Assembly: GCA_948567375.1 (NCBI GenBank) | Contig: OX419762.1 | Span: 46,729,034 to 46,793,033 of the forward strand | Reading direction: 5' to 3' | Length of the DNA: 64,000 nt | Source of the DNA: Lunularia cruciata | Lineage: Eukaryota; Streptophyta; Marchantiopsida; Lunulariales; Lunulariaceae | Shown here: one piece after another, positions 9,930 through 21,714 of the stretch | Numbering within the stretch: the stretch's first letter is position 1 | Layout of the letters: each line of letters opens with the position of its first letter | The notes under the pieces: generated by a model | What the model saw: only the letters and a program-made list of their open reading frames with translations | Databases searched by the model: none | Told to the model about the DNA's origin: nothing | Position numbers and translations under genes: made by a program

Positions 9930-12900
9930 TATGCCTCCAATATTGATGTGAGAGTGAATGGTCACAACATCAAAGATGCACTTGTTGATAGAGGATTTAC
10001 AATGAATGTCATGTTAGAGAGGTTGATGAAGAAGTTGAGTATGATACCCTTTAGACCTTCAACATTTGTGGTGAGCATGGAAAACAAGCAACAAGTTCAA
10101 CCAATAAGAGTGATGGATAAAGTAGTAGTTTTAGTTATGGGAGTTCAAAATCTCATAACTTTCCAAGTCTTGAAGGATTCAAACCACGATTTGCTTCTTG
10201 GGAGGCCATGGTTGAGGGCAACATGCACAATTGATTTTTGGCACAAAGAGTACTTGAGGATTGGGCCATCAAACCATAGAGTTACAATTATTATCACTAA
10301 CACCACCAACAAATCACATTTAGATACACCATCTTTTGACTATTGGGAATCAGATTCAAAAGAAGGAGCTCCAAGTATGGACACAAGCATAGAAAAAGAG
10401 ACTTCTATAGAGAAAGATGAATCTGAATCTTATTTAGATTTGTATCCCTTTTATGCTATGGATTTTTCACCTAAACTAAAGGTTGTAAAGGACCCAAATA
10501 AATCACCATTGACACTTAAGGAGATAGAGAGGAAGTTATCTACCCTCAAGTTTGGTCCAAATGTTACCAAGGAGGAGAAGGTGAGATTTGAGGAGATATT
10601 CTATAAATTCATTCATGTGTTTTCTTTTAGTTACAAGGATCTGAAGCAAGTCACCTTGGAGGAGCACAAGATAGAGGTGGAGTCACATGCAAGACCAAGC
10701 CGCCAAAAGCAATGTTGCATTAGCCCACCAATAGCTTTGGTTGTGAAGGAGGAGATTGATAAGCTCAAGGAGGCCGGATTTATCTTTGAGGTGGAGAATT
10801 TTAGAATGGGTGTGTCCAATTGTGATTGTGAAGAAAAATAATGGCAAGCTTTTGATATGTATGGATTACAAAAAGCTCAATGTTGTTACTAAGAAGTACT
10901 ATCACCCTTTTCCATTCATTGATGAGATCTTGGAGGAGATTGCAGGTCATGAGAGGTACAATTTTGGAGATGGTTATAGTGAGTATAACCAAATCAAGAT
11001 TGCACCATAGTATCAATAACTCACCACCTTCATCACACCTTGGGAAACTTATGCTTTCAAAGTCATGCCTTTTGGGCTTTGCAATGCTCCAACCACATTC
11101 CAATGGTTCATGAACAAGGTATTTGAACTTTTCATTGGGAAATTTGTGAGAGATGTCATTGATGACTTTTGTATCTATAGGAGGAAAGAAGAGCACTTTG
11201 AACACCTAATCACAATCTTGCAACACTTGGATGAAGCAAATGCATCACTCAACCTAAAGAAGTGTTTTTTTTGGTTATGAAGAAGGTCTACTTTTGGGGC
11301 ACATCATTTCCAAGGATGGAATAGCAATTGATCTTAAGCAGGTGAGGAAAATCTCAGACCTTCCATTTCCTTCAAGCTTGACAAAGTTACACCAATTCTT
11401 GGGGATGTTTGGCTACTATAGGAGGTTCATCTTCTCATTTTCCAAAGGCTTATGCATTGACCATCTACATGAAGAAGAGTGTAGAATACATGGTGATTTT
11501 GGAGGACAAAGAGGCCCTCAAAGCTTTTGAGAAGCAATCCCTTGTTGTGGCTCCAATTCTTGCCTGATTTAAACATGATTAGAGTAAGCCTTTCATCCTC
11601 TACGTTGATTCTTCCAATCTAACTATAAGATGCACTCTTAGTCAATTAGATCAAGATGTGAATGATCATCCAATAGCTTATGCTAGTAGACAAATGGTTT
11701 CAGCAAAAAGAACTACTCAGGAAAGAGAAGGGTTGAAATTGATCTTTGGTCTCAAAAAATTTAGACACTACTTGATTGGAGGGAAAGTCACCATTGTCAC
11801 CATAAAGCTTTAAAATACATCTTCAACAAGCCTAATGTTGAAGGGAGGCTAGCAAGGTGGATGATACTTTTGTCCAAATATGACTGCACCATTGAGGATA
11901 GGCCAAGAAAGAAACATGCAAATGCTGATTTTTTATTTAAGGCCTATGATCATGATGGAGTTAAACCAATGGATCATTCCTTCCCGGATGAGGAGCTCAT
12001 GGTAATCTCAATCACTCAAGAGGTTCCAATGGAGTACAAGGAGATTGAGGACTTTGTTACAAGAGGGAACTATCTAGAAGGGATGCATGCTAAGGAGAGG
12101 AAGGCTCTTGTAGTAAGGTCTAAACCTTACACAATGGTGGAGGGTATTTTTTTCACGAAGGAACAGATGGTCTACTTTGAAGAGAAATGGGTAAGGAGGA
12201 GTCTATCCTACTCATAAAGGAGTTTCATGAAGGTTTAGAGTGTGGGAGACACTTTGCAAGAAAGTTGATTTCTTCAAGATTCTAGATGCAAGTTACCATT
12301 GGAGAGGGAATCTCAAGGGTTGTCTTGATTATTGAAAATAATTTCATGTTTGTCAAGCTTTTGCTAGAAAGTCTACTTCCACTACTCCTCTTAGATCAAT
12401 TCCATTACTAGAACCTTTTGAGAAGTGGGGAATTGACTTTGTAGGTCCTCTCAATAGAACCCCAAGGAACAATTGGTACATTGTGGTAGTTACTGATTAC
12501 CTTACCAAGTGGGTTGAGGCTAGACCATTGATAGACAAGAATGAAGATGAAGTTGGCAGATTTCTTTATGAACACATTATCACTAGGTTTGAGTGCCCTT
12601 TGGAGTTGGTTTCTAATAGAGGAGGATAGTTTACATGGAGCATCATTATAGCTATGCTATAACGTTTCTCTATCACACATAGAGTAACTACATTCTATAA
12701 GCCAAATTCCAATGGCTTGGCAGAGAGAGCCAATCAGACCTTGTGCATGATGTTGGCCAAAGGTGCAAAAATGGAAGGGCTAAACATCATTGGGACAAGA
12801 AGATTCATGCAGTTTTGCAGGAGTATAGGATAACCATGAAGAATTCCATTGGATATTCTCCATTTCATTTGGTATATGGTATTTAGTCTACCTTACCTGT

Positions 12901-13276
12901 TCACTTTGATCTTCCTACTTTCCAAAGCATTCATAGGAGATTTAACAAAGCACAAGGAAGTGATGTAAAGAAGTCAAAGAAATATCAACTCATGGAATTG
13001 GAGGAGGCAAGAGCAATTGCTATGGTTCAAGTGAAGCAAACCCAAAGGAAACAAAAGAAGAGCTATGACAAGAGGTAAGGCAAGAAGAAGGTGGAGCCCT
13101 TCAAAGAAAGAGATTGGGTAATATTGTTTGATTTCATTTGATTCAAGAGAGTGTAAAAAAAGTTTTTGCCTAAGTACTTTGGACTTTTCATCGGGGAGAA
13201 GGTGTAGGGCAATTACACCTATGATCTCAAGGAGTATGAAGGAAGGCACTTTGATAGGATTAACCATGATAAGTTG
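9930..13276 (+). pseudogene. Family A pol: protease, RT, RNase H, integrase (broken)
   Basis: The protease (from 9948) reads ALVDRGFTMNVM, where the DTG catalytic triad has become DRG, and ends LLGRPWL. RT spans about 10650-11300 with ICMDYKKLN, MPFGLCNAPTTFQ and VIDDF at the usual YxDD position. RNase H-like blocks (HPIAYASRQM, HYLIGGK) lie at about 11600-11810. The integrase zinc-binding part is at 12200-12400. The core starts EKWGIDFVGPL near 12420, with YKPNSNGLAER near 12710. The second catalytic region reads SNRGG-stop. Stops or shifts occur in every domain. The longest single frame is 297 codons (9948-10841). The RT frame breaks again at 10800 and 11010. Confidence 0.85.
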
Positions 13277-13330
13277 AAAATATATTATAGAAGGTAGAGA
13301 AACCTTCACCCTAAGGACAAAGTGAAATTT

Positions 13331-13345
13331 TAGTATGGGGGAAAA
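13331..13345 (+). other. Polypurine tract of family A element
   Basis: TAGTATGGGGGAAAA directly precedes the 3' LTR start TGTAACACTCC. The inverse (TTTACCCCCGGAC) occupies the same place beside the LTR at 36648. Confidence 0.8.
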
Positions 13346-14057
13346 TGTAACACTCCTTTGTGTATGAATGTACTATTGTGATATTTAGTTTGGTATTATA
13401 AGTACTTGAGATATATTATTTATATAGAGTTAAAGAATGGTTATACATTAGTCATGATTAGTTAAAATTAGTCATAACTAAAATAAACAAGATTTTACTT
13501 TAGAAGAATTGAAAAAGATAAATATCATTATTTTAGATTCTAATGTATTGACTTGGTATTATTCTTAGATGTTTGGTTTTGAGGAAATAATTAAAAAGTC
13601 TTGGATCCACAAAATTTTTTATTTTTCATTCTTTCATAATCCAAGGATAGCACATGTGAACAAATATTTGATTCAATGATTGTGTCAAGATAAGACCATA
13701 TACTTAAAAAGATATTTTTATGAGTATGGATAGTCTATGATATTTTTAATTTTATTAATTTTTAATTTTGTTAATTTTTAATTTAATAACGTGAATTATT
13801 TCAATAATTAGTAATTTTAATATATAATTATATCACAAATATATAAAATAAAGTAAATAAGTAATTATTATATTTTCATTTATAATTATCTCTTTCTTTT
13901 AAATTCTTTAGTGATCAATAGTTTGAGTCTTAAAATGTTAGTAACCTTGGAGTAGTATGATAGAATGTGAGTTCATTACATTAGTACATTAGTCTATGGT
14001 GCATTATCATAATAACTATCACAAGTTCATCCTGATTGAAAGATAGGTCAACCCACA
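13346..14057 (+). repeat. 3' LTR of family A element
   Basis: It begins TGTAACAC right after the polypurine tract and ends ACCCACA. It matches 6244-6929 throughout, with AT-rich drift around 13735-13870. Confidence 0.85.
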
Positions 14058-14286
14058 AGTCAGGTAAAAGTGCTAACTCTTTATCCTTTATTTCCTAAAA
14101 AAACAAACTATTATGGAGCTTATTAAAAATAAAATATTTTATTAAAAATAAAAGACTTTGACAGATCTACGCCATCTAATTATTGAGCAATCTACCTAAA
14201 TGTGTTTATTGAGAGGCACCTTATCGAATTTTCACACACTTAGTTCAGAAGCATAGTTCAGAAGCAGTATTTCTTAAACCCCCTAA
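14058..14286. other. Short spacer, nothing recognised
   Basis: AT-rich sequence between the family A 3' LTR and the terpene synthase relic. No repeat or coding signal was seen. Confidence 0.5.
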
Positions 14287-15901
14287 TGACAGCCAAGATC
14301 AGTCTTGCGCTACAGTTTTGGATATGACCTTATCGCTGTTGTGGCATGCCCCTGGAACCAAGCGTCTTTTGAAACATCTACAGCTGACTTACGAGTGTAT
14401 TACAACCGAGGAGTCACGAGCTCTTGTGAAGACACTTCATGAAAATCTAGTCCACGCCAGAAACAAAACCACATCATGTAAGTCATATCTATTACAACTC
14501 ACAACTAAGAGATGCCGAACAATTCAGTATGATCCTGAACCCAACAATTTTGAAAATGTCAAAGTTTCAAGCCGTGTATTTGATATTTCGGCAGCTGGAA
14601 TTGAGGGTTCGTGACGGTAAGTTTTGATATTCAACATTTACACAATACTTACGTCCTCCGGCTTTCTACATTTCAGTGTTGAACATCCGGATGGTGCCTC
14701 TTGCATCGGCATTCCGCAGCTTTGGATCTAATACTTCGAGGGTGTTCCTATCCCGCCATAACATAATGGGATGTGTCTGGGAAGCAAATAACCGTAATGC
14801 AGGAATTCAGATTCACAGTGTGGCCATGCGTAGACTGTCAGCGGGGTCGTCCTCCCTTATATTGTAAGTCTCCACTATTTTAACTTTTGAAACTAAAGTA
14901 TAGTCCCATAGTCTACCTTCAGATCAGCTACCGAGTACATTTCTAATACCAGACGCATACCACTAGATTCAACATTGAACATTGATTGTTATTTGTAAGC
15001 TAATAGTTTCGGAACATCGAGTAGATACGGATCTGAGTTCCGGTACTACTTCCTTGTTTCAAATTCCAAATGTACAACGCTGAGGAGTACAAAACAACGT
15101 AGGTTCGCACATACTGTACGAATTAAACATGACAAGCGTCATCCTTTTCGACTATACCACAGAATGCAAAGTAACCGTGAGCTTGTTTTCAGAATCTCGA
15201 GCTGTCTGGTAGACGAAGCAAGCATTTGATTGAATTCTGGACCTGCCTTAGTAAATCAACCAACAAGCCTCTTTGACACACGGTTCGTCGTATTGCAAAT
15301 GCGCAGATATTATCAAACATGTTGATATCTGGGATGGAAGATCCAATTCTCAAATTCCCAACAGCCTCTTTTTCGGGACAGAAGTGCACAGCCTTCTGCT
15401 CGCGATCAACGACATAATAGGGTGTCATAACGACATTTTATCATTCTACAAGGTATTATTGATCAAATTAGATCAAAATTGACTTCCTTTGCATCAAGAT
15501 TGACTGCAGAAGTCTTTTCTTGGAGTCATTTGGTTTGGAACAATTCTTCAGATTTCCAAAAATATATAACGAATGCCTTATGCCGATTTTGGTTCCGGCC
15601 CGCTGCAGGATCCAATAGTTGTTGAGGATGGCCACAACTTGGTCAAAATAGTATGCGAGGAACGCAAATGCGCTACTTACAGTGAAGCAGGAGAGTTGGC
15701 ACTCCAGGATTGCTGTGAATCCATGACAGGATTGCTGAAATGAAGCGTGCTTATGAACACCTGAAGGCTGTATCTTCTCCTGAATATCCTGCAATCGAAC
15801 GCTGTATCGAATCATGCAGAAACTGGATATCTGGAACTCATCAGTGGCATCTGATCAGTCCTCGTTACCAGATGAACGACAGTGATAGAAGAGTGATGTG
15901 A
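14287..15901 (+). pseudogene. Microbial-type terpene synthase-like gene (MTPSL), decayed, with introns
   Basis: Class I terpene synthases of this type cyclise prenyl diphosphates. Several blocks appear in family order. An N-terminal block includes CPWNQASFET (about 14335-14370). EESRALVKTLHENLVHARN (about 14410-14465) fits the region after the Asp-rich motif. WEANNRNAGI...AMRRLSAG is in an exon bounded by AG (14676) and GTAAGT (14864). INDIIGCHNDILSFYK is in an exon ending at 15452. GHNLVKIVCEERKCATYSEAG and a C-terminal WISGTHQWHLISPRY follow at 15609-15901. Joining 15452 to 15609 gives NDxxSxxxD, one change from the NSE metal-binding motif. No clear DDxxD was found. Frame changes occur inside the first exon and near 15735, where a 10-base repeat sits. 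It is therefore probably dead. A plant tri-domain TPS is excluded by the short microbial-style layout. Confidence 0.65.
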
Positions 15902-17735
15902 ACTTTTTGGTTGATATTGCGTATCTGAATTGGAATAACCTGAACGGATCAGAAGGTGGTGTCTGTCTAGTGGCCCGCCTTTGTAGATGAATGTCCAGAG
16001 AGATATGATCATATCATAAGTAATAGTAGATCCTTCGGATGGGAACTCCAATGATGTAAAATGTTCGAAGAATTTCTCAATTATCTAACTATTTCATAAA
16101 TGAAGAGATTTTGGTACGAGATTCATATGATAGTTATTCGTATGATTTAAGTACTAAATTCATTATATTCATATTCCGAGTACCAAATCCTTTTTACTAT
16201 TTCAAATTTCCACTCTCGTGACTTTAAATCTCTTTTCGCGCAAACTGTATTTCCGGATCAATTGTTTGAAATGTCCATACCGATTTTTAATTGCCCTAAA
16301 AACACTATAACTACCAAAAATCAAAATACCATAAGTAAAATTATTAAATGTTAACTATAATAACAAAACAAAAAAATTTATTTCTACGTTGAGGTAATTT
16401 TATTCTTAATCAAGATATTAATTTATTTAGTAAAATTGTGTACTTAAACTATAAACATCCTAGAAATTGAAGAAATGAATAATATATGAATAGCAAGTTG
16501 AAAATTTTGGACAAAATTTGTAATGAAAGAACTGTGCAAAGATTTATACCTAGACAGAATTATATCGGGATCCCACGGTTTTTCGTAAACTTTCAATCAA
16601 AGTCTTTTAATATAATATGACCTCTTGCCCCATATAATATAATGATGATTATTCTTTCGCGTTCCGGATTCTCCGGCCGGCTATACGATTTCCGTTGTCG
16701 AAATTGCTGAGAAAGAAGGGTCCGGAGACTTCTTTGGTTTTACGGAATCTGTTGTTTTATATACTCAGAAAGCTTTTTGCCATGAACTAACCGCGCATAG
16801 AATATAATATGACTCTCTTGCTCAAAGAATAATGATTAAATCACATTATGATAAATCTATGAGCAAAGCCTAGCATATAAAAAAAAAATCTCTACTAAGA
16901 GAGTAATAATTAAATAAATCATGATGGAACATTAAATCTCTTTACCTAATGTCACTATTTATTAAAAAAATCTATTGAGTCTTCAACAAAGTGTATATTG
17001 CAAAAAGTAAGGATGTAATACAAGTGAGCTTACGTCTTAGAGCCTCGAGCTTAAAGACTTGGGGGAGAAGTTTGATGGGTTTTATATACATTTGCTAAGT
17101 AAAGAATGAGAATTTTTTTTGATGTTACCATTGATATTTGATCTTAAAATATTATCTAAGTCTAGAAGGATTCTGTGTTGATAACTGTGATCTCGGCCTT
17201 ATTACTAGTAGATTATCTTTTGCTTAAGAGAGTGGATTTGAATTAGAGAAACACTAACGAGGGTAATGTAGGGAAATAAGAAAATATTTGCAGTAGAATT
17301 ATTGACTAGCCTAAAAATGACTCACAATGGAATATTGTTCCATCCTTGTACCATGAAATCCAGCACATAATTATAATAGAGGCTTAGAAGGAACTAAGTG
17401 TCCTCTCTTTAATCAAAATTAGAGCATAAAATTTACACACTGCACAAAGAAAATAATGTCCAAGAAAAAGAAATCCATACTTGATCTTGGGTTTATCTTC
17501 TATTCTCAAAAATTTTTAAGGTATTTCCAATTTTTTGAATTATATGATAGATTTTAAAAATATTTGTAGTCGGGTATTTCCGACAAAAATATATAACACG
17601 AACGGTAGGTTGTTTCCAAGTTTCATTAATAATTTTTTCTATTTCATTTTTTAAAAGCCAGCTTTACCAAAAAGAATTATATAAAAAATTAGATTTAGAT
17701 GAAATGCATGCCTCCTTTAGATGAAAGGAGTTTGT
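15902..17735. other. Non-coding AT-rich DNA
   Basis: Open frames are short and lack recognisable domains. A 15812-16051 minus-strand frame is the antisense of the terpene synthase end and its 3' flank. Nothing else was identified. Confidence 0.5.
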
Positions 17736-18003
17736 AGTGACCAGGCCCAGGCGACTGTTTACCAAAAACACAGGTCTACGCAAAGTCGTAAGACCACCAC
17801 TTATATTTTTGTATTTAGTTGAAAATCAATTTCTCGATAAAGCTCGCTTATGTACTTTGGATTTCGAACTATTTGAGCCGGATGAAGGAAAACTTTCATG
17901 TCCGTTTCTTAGAGGGGGGATTCTACATATAACTTGTCAATCCTATCCCTATCTATTTCTTGCTAGACCTATTGCCAGAATGGTATTTCTTTCCAGTTTA
18001 TGA
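17736..18003 (+). pseudogene. Plastid-derived fragment: part of 23S rRNA joined to intron-like sequence
   Basis: Positions 17736-17793 (TGTTTACCAAAAACACAGGT followed by CTACGCAAAGTCGTAAGACC) match the plastid 23S rRNA very closely by recognition. After ACCACCACTT the sequence changes. The part around 17865-17920 includes a stem (CGGATGAAGG...CTTTCATGTCCG) followed by TTCTTAGAGGGGG, which resembles plastid group II intron sequence. The 88-codon open frame across this stretch (17737-18003) is not a credible protein. Two plastid pieces joined in nuclear DNA suggest a rearranged plastid insertion (NUPT). The identity of the second piece is uncertain. Confidence 0.6.
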
Positions 18004-20739
18004 AATACTTTTTCTTCTCTTATTTTTTAGTTTCCTTTCATAAATAATGCTTCAAGAAGTAGATTGACATACAAAAAAAAATGTGCATCTCTTTTTCTCT
18101 TATTTCTTAACCCTCCAAAATTCTCTCTTTCTTTCTTTCTTCTCTTTCTTTCTTCTCTTCGCTTTTGTGAGTATTATCTCTTTTGTCAGTTCCCTTTCCG
18201 TTTTTAATCTAATTTACTTTTTCTCAAAAGCATCTCTCTAGCAGTTTTTGCTTTCCTCTTCATCACTTTTATTCTTCTATTCTTTCTACTCTCCCATCCC
18301 CATATCATTTTATTTTTGCATCTTTTTTTCTTAATTTGATTTAGATAGTCCCCTTACCTTTATATCTTTGTTATTCTCTTTTGAATTCTAATCCATTTTC
18401 ATTTACTTATATTTCTTTGAAATCTAAAAGAGAAAAGCTTTCATGAAAGCTCTAAGGTTTCATTTAAAATTAAGCCCTTTTTTTCATTTCACCATAATAT
18501 GTTTGAAGTTTCAACTCTATAAAAGTTGAATAGATATAGTCTATCAAGATCAAAAATTATTGTGAAACTTTAAAGTGGTAATTATAGTATTGCAGTTTGG
18601 TATCTATGCAAAAAAATTTGAAAGAAATGATAAATTGTATGGAAAAGGATGGAAAGAGGTCATTGATGGACTTAAGTCAGGATGTAATTAGATATAGATG
18701 GTGGCTCCTTTTTTAGAATAGACCTTGGATAATCTCAACTTTGGTCTCTCTAGTCTATTAAAATATACTAGGGACAAAACTATTGACAAAGTCGTAGTTC
18801 TTTCCTTTAGTATGATAAATGCCATAGAAAATATTATATAGGTCAAGATTGATGCACTTGTACAAGATGTAATGTGATTTGGATGGTGTCTACTCTTTTA
18901 GTAGACTAGGGAAGAAAAAATTGACAAAGGTATGGAAAACATCTTCCTTTAGCAGAGAGATCAAATCCATATAAATGGATTCGATATATGTACATCATAA
19001 TTTATATAGGCGGTATAAGATAAGAAGAAGAAATCATCCTAGAGTGAATAAGGATCTTGAAGCAACCACACCATATGTAATATTAACATTCCATTTGAAA
19101 AAAAGCCCATGTCATTTAACTCATCTTGTGTAAGAAGGCTAAACATTCAATTATAGAAACCCAAAATTCCAAATGTATAAACTCAAATGTTCAATTCAAT
19201 AGAACTCAATATTTGAGATATATATATCAATACATAGGTCATACTTGAGTTACACATGAATATCTAACAAATTTTGGATGTTAGAAGACATAGGAAACCA
19301 TAATAAATGTTGGGTTACATACATAAGATAAAATTAAGATAATATTTCAAATTATACACATCTAAGTGTATAAGAATACAAGTTAAATCACAGCCACATA
19401 ACATTTGCATCTAAGCTAGTTTACCAAAATGCTTGAGTGATTATTTTGTCATCTTGATTATATCAAGAGCCATTCATAAACTACTAAGTGATACTCATTT
19501 ATTCCTTTAGGGTTCTTGTTTATAAAATTGAAACCACCATTCACACTATTGTCTTACTTTGCCTCATTCTCTTTAGAAACACATCAAATGCCTAGTTCTA
19601 GAGCCAATTGACATTATTTTATATCTAGGCCTACTATGGGTGGAATGCTTGTATTTTCAACTACTTGGAACTTCTATGCCAATTTCCAATCTTTTGTCTA
19701 TCATGTAAAAATAGTGTAACCTAATTTTCCATCACAACATGCACTCTTGGTTTTCTGGTCATCAATTCAAACATTACCAAACAGAAATAATTAACATACC
19801 TAAAGAAAGGAAGCCTAAGTAAAATACACACACCAATCCAAACCAATTTGGCATACAATCAACCATGCAAACCATGGAGAGGATCCAGACATAAGTAGCT
19901 TAAACATAACTCTCCATACTTTTGGTATACAAGTGCATTAGAGCATCCTTGCTCTATCCAAGAACTAGTTTAAATATTTCATCCAAGAGTTTCTTTCAAC
20001 CTGTACTCTAGATAAGATAATTTTACACCTTTAATGGTGTTTTGTTAAGGAACTAAGCTCAAGGTTTGGTCTAAGATAACTTTTACACTATAGTTCCAAA
20101 TCAGACATTCTAGGACTTAATGGATAGCTTACAATATTATATAATATATTCAAGCTTCATAAATATATCTCCATGAATTTTTAATTTTTAATTTTGAAAA
20201 TTATTTTGAATTGATTTTTGTGGTTCAAAACCCTAATTCAAAATCCTAATCAAGGTGCCACTCTTGGTTCTTGCCACTATCTTGTCTTAAGTACAAGAAA
20301 TTTTCCAAAAATGTTGTCACTCCTTCAACCATAACGTTTGATAAGAAAATTTGCAATCAATTACAGTTGTAAATGGGAAAAAGCTATTAATACTTATGAT
20401 AGGATTGTATTGAAGTTTGATGCACCAAATCTCATTGCTTATAAACCTTAATTTGTGCAAACTTGACACAGTAGTTGGTCTTGCACTTCTCCAAACCTCT
20501 ATGAAGTTTGGTTATTGAATTCAAGAAAAATTCCTATATATTAATCAGTTCCAAATTTGCTTAAAATTTGAGCTCTATAGACCCAAGTATAAGTGATCCA
20601 TGATCTTGAGTTACACAAATTTTCATAGAAAAGTACAAGGTCATATTACAAGAAATTTTGCAAAATTCACAAATTCATTCAAACCAAAATTTGAAATGTG
20701 ATCAAAACCCCAAACGTGATGATAATCTTCATTTGGACA

Positions 20740-20873
20740 CCTTGGTTTCAAGTCTTATAACTTCAAGTAATTATGTTAGCTTGAGATCAACTCAAACAAA
20801 GATCTACCTTGGTTTCAAGTATTATAACTTCAAGTAATTATGTTAGCTTGAGATCAACTCAAAAGAAGAGTTT
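20740..20873 (+). repeat. Tandem duplication of a 67-bp unit
   Basis: Units 20740-20806 and 20807-20873 start CCTTGGTTTCAAGT and differ at only a few positions, mostly at the end of each unit. It is a local duplication in non-coding DNA. Confidence 0.85.
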
Positions 20874-21095
20874 CTTGGTTGCAAAAATATCAAATTTGGT
20901 ATACTCTTCAACCCCATTAATAGAGAGAGTATCAAAAGCTTATGTAGAACTCCCAAAATTAGACCTACTCTTACTTCAATTGATCAACTCCTAATCATCA
21001 AGTGCTCAAATCTCATATTTTGGTCTCCATATTGTAGTGTATTTGCTCCTCTCTCCAAATGTCTCTCTTGAGTAATCAAGTTCATATTCATGTAC

Positions 21096-21102
<7 letters not shown>

Positions 21103-21144
<42 letters not shown>
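21103..21144. repeat. (AT)n microsatellite, about 21 units
   Basis: Uninterrupted alternating AT over about 42 bp. Confidence 0.95.
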
Positions 21145-21146
<2 letters not shown>

Positions 21147-21500
21147 GATTTCTAATTATTCTAGCATGTTTAAGTTTTTGTATGACTTCATATATGACAT
21201 GTTATTTTAAAATATATGATGTTTAAAGTAATATTGTATACCAAATATACATATATGACATCTTAGATGATAGATTATACCTATCAAAAAACTTTTCACA
21301 TTCATTTGCAATGATCTTTAAATACTCAATTTAACATATATGATTCAAATTTTGATTAATTTTTCTTATTCCATGTCATTATTAATGCAATTCAATCTCT
21401 ATAAAATGCACTTTGAATTTCACATTGACTATTCATTCATCTAATTCTCTATAGTTAGGAATAAACATAGACATTGGATACTCATTCATCTAATTCAATA

Positions 21501-21712
21501 TATTATATTTAGTTCATCTCTATTTTACAGCAATCCCTAGTTTAGATAGCGCTTGTTTAGATAATCTTATTAGGGTAAAGTGGGTCATAACCATACTTAT
21601 TGCTTGGCAAAGCACATTGCTTTTGCTTCTGTGTATATATTAGTGTTCTTTGGGCTTTTGATGGTTAGTCCTCCTACAAGGGTCATTCCTAGCACCTTCT
21701 AAATGATGTTTA
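21501..21712 (+). repeat. Copia 5' LTR, internally shortened
   Basis: It aligns with the 3' LTR from 54789: TTTAGTTCATCTCTA at the start, then TTATTAGGGTAAAGTG, AAAGCAC and CTACAAGGGTCATTCCTAGCACCTT. The 3' portion of the LTR is deleted in this copy, since gag leader sequence begins at about 21715. Confidence 0.7.
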
Positions 21713-21714
21713 AT

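Larger units (their letters stand above)
6244..14057 (+). mobile_element. Family A Ty3/gypsy element, near complete but decayed
   Basis: The element is 7.8 kb with LTRs of 686 and 712 bp. The order is LTR, primer-binding site, ORF1 (zinc knuckle), gag (with its own knuckle), protease, RT, RNase H, integrase, polypurine tract, LTR. The RT has the MPFGLCNAPTTFQ block and the PFIDEILEE...DGYSEYNQI wording typical of the Tat/Athila side of plant gypsy elements. All reading frames carry stops or shifts. No matching 5-bp flanks were found (GGATC against AGTCA), so the insertion is old or an end has been altered. Confidence 0.9.
18004..21500. other. Non-coding AT-rich DNA with pyrimidine-rich start
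   Basis: Positions 18110-18430 are pyrimidine-rich (CTTTCTTTCTTT runs). The rest is AT-rich with many stops in all frames. Two short repeats are listed separately. No LTR ends or exons were recognised. Confidence 0.5.

Noticed and set aside
12974-13309. 111-codon minus-strand frame
   Set aside because: It is antisense to the integrase C-terminal region of the family A element, and the equivalent plus-strand frame at 36636-37019 is antisense to the other copy.
17737-18003. 88-codon open frame
   Set aside because: It spans a plastid 23S rRNA fragment and an intron-like stem, so it is not a protein gene.
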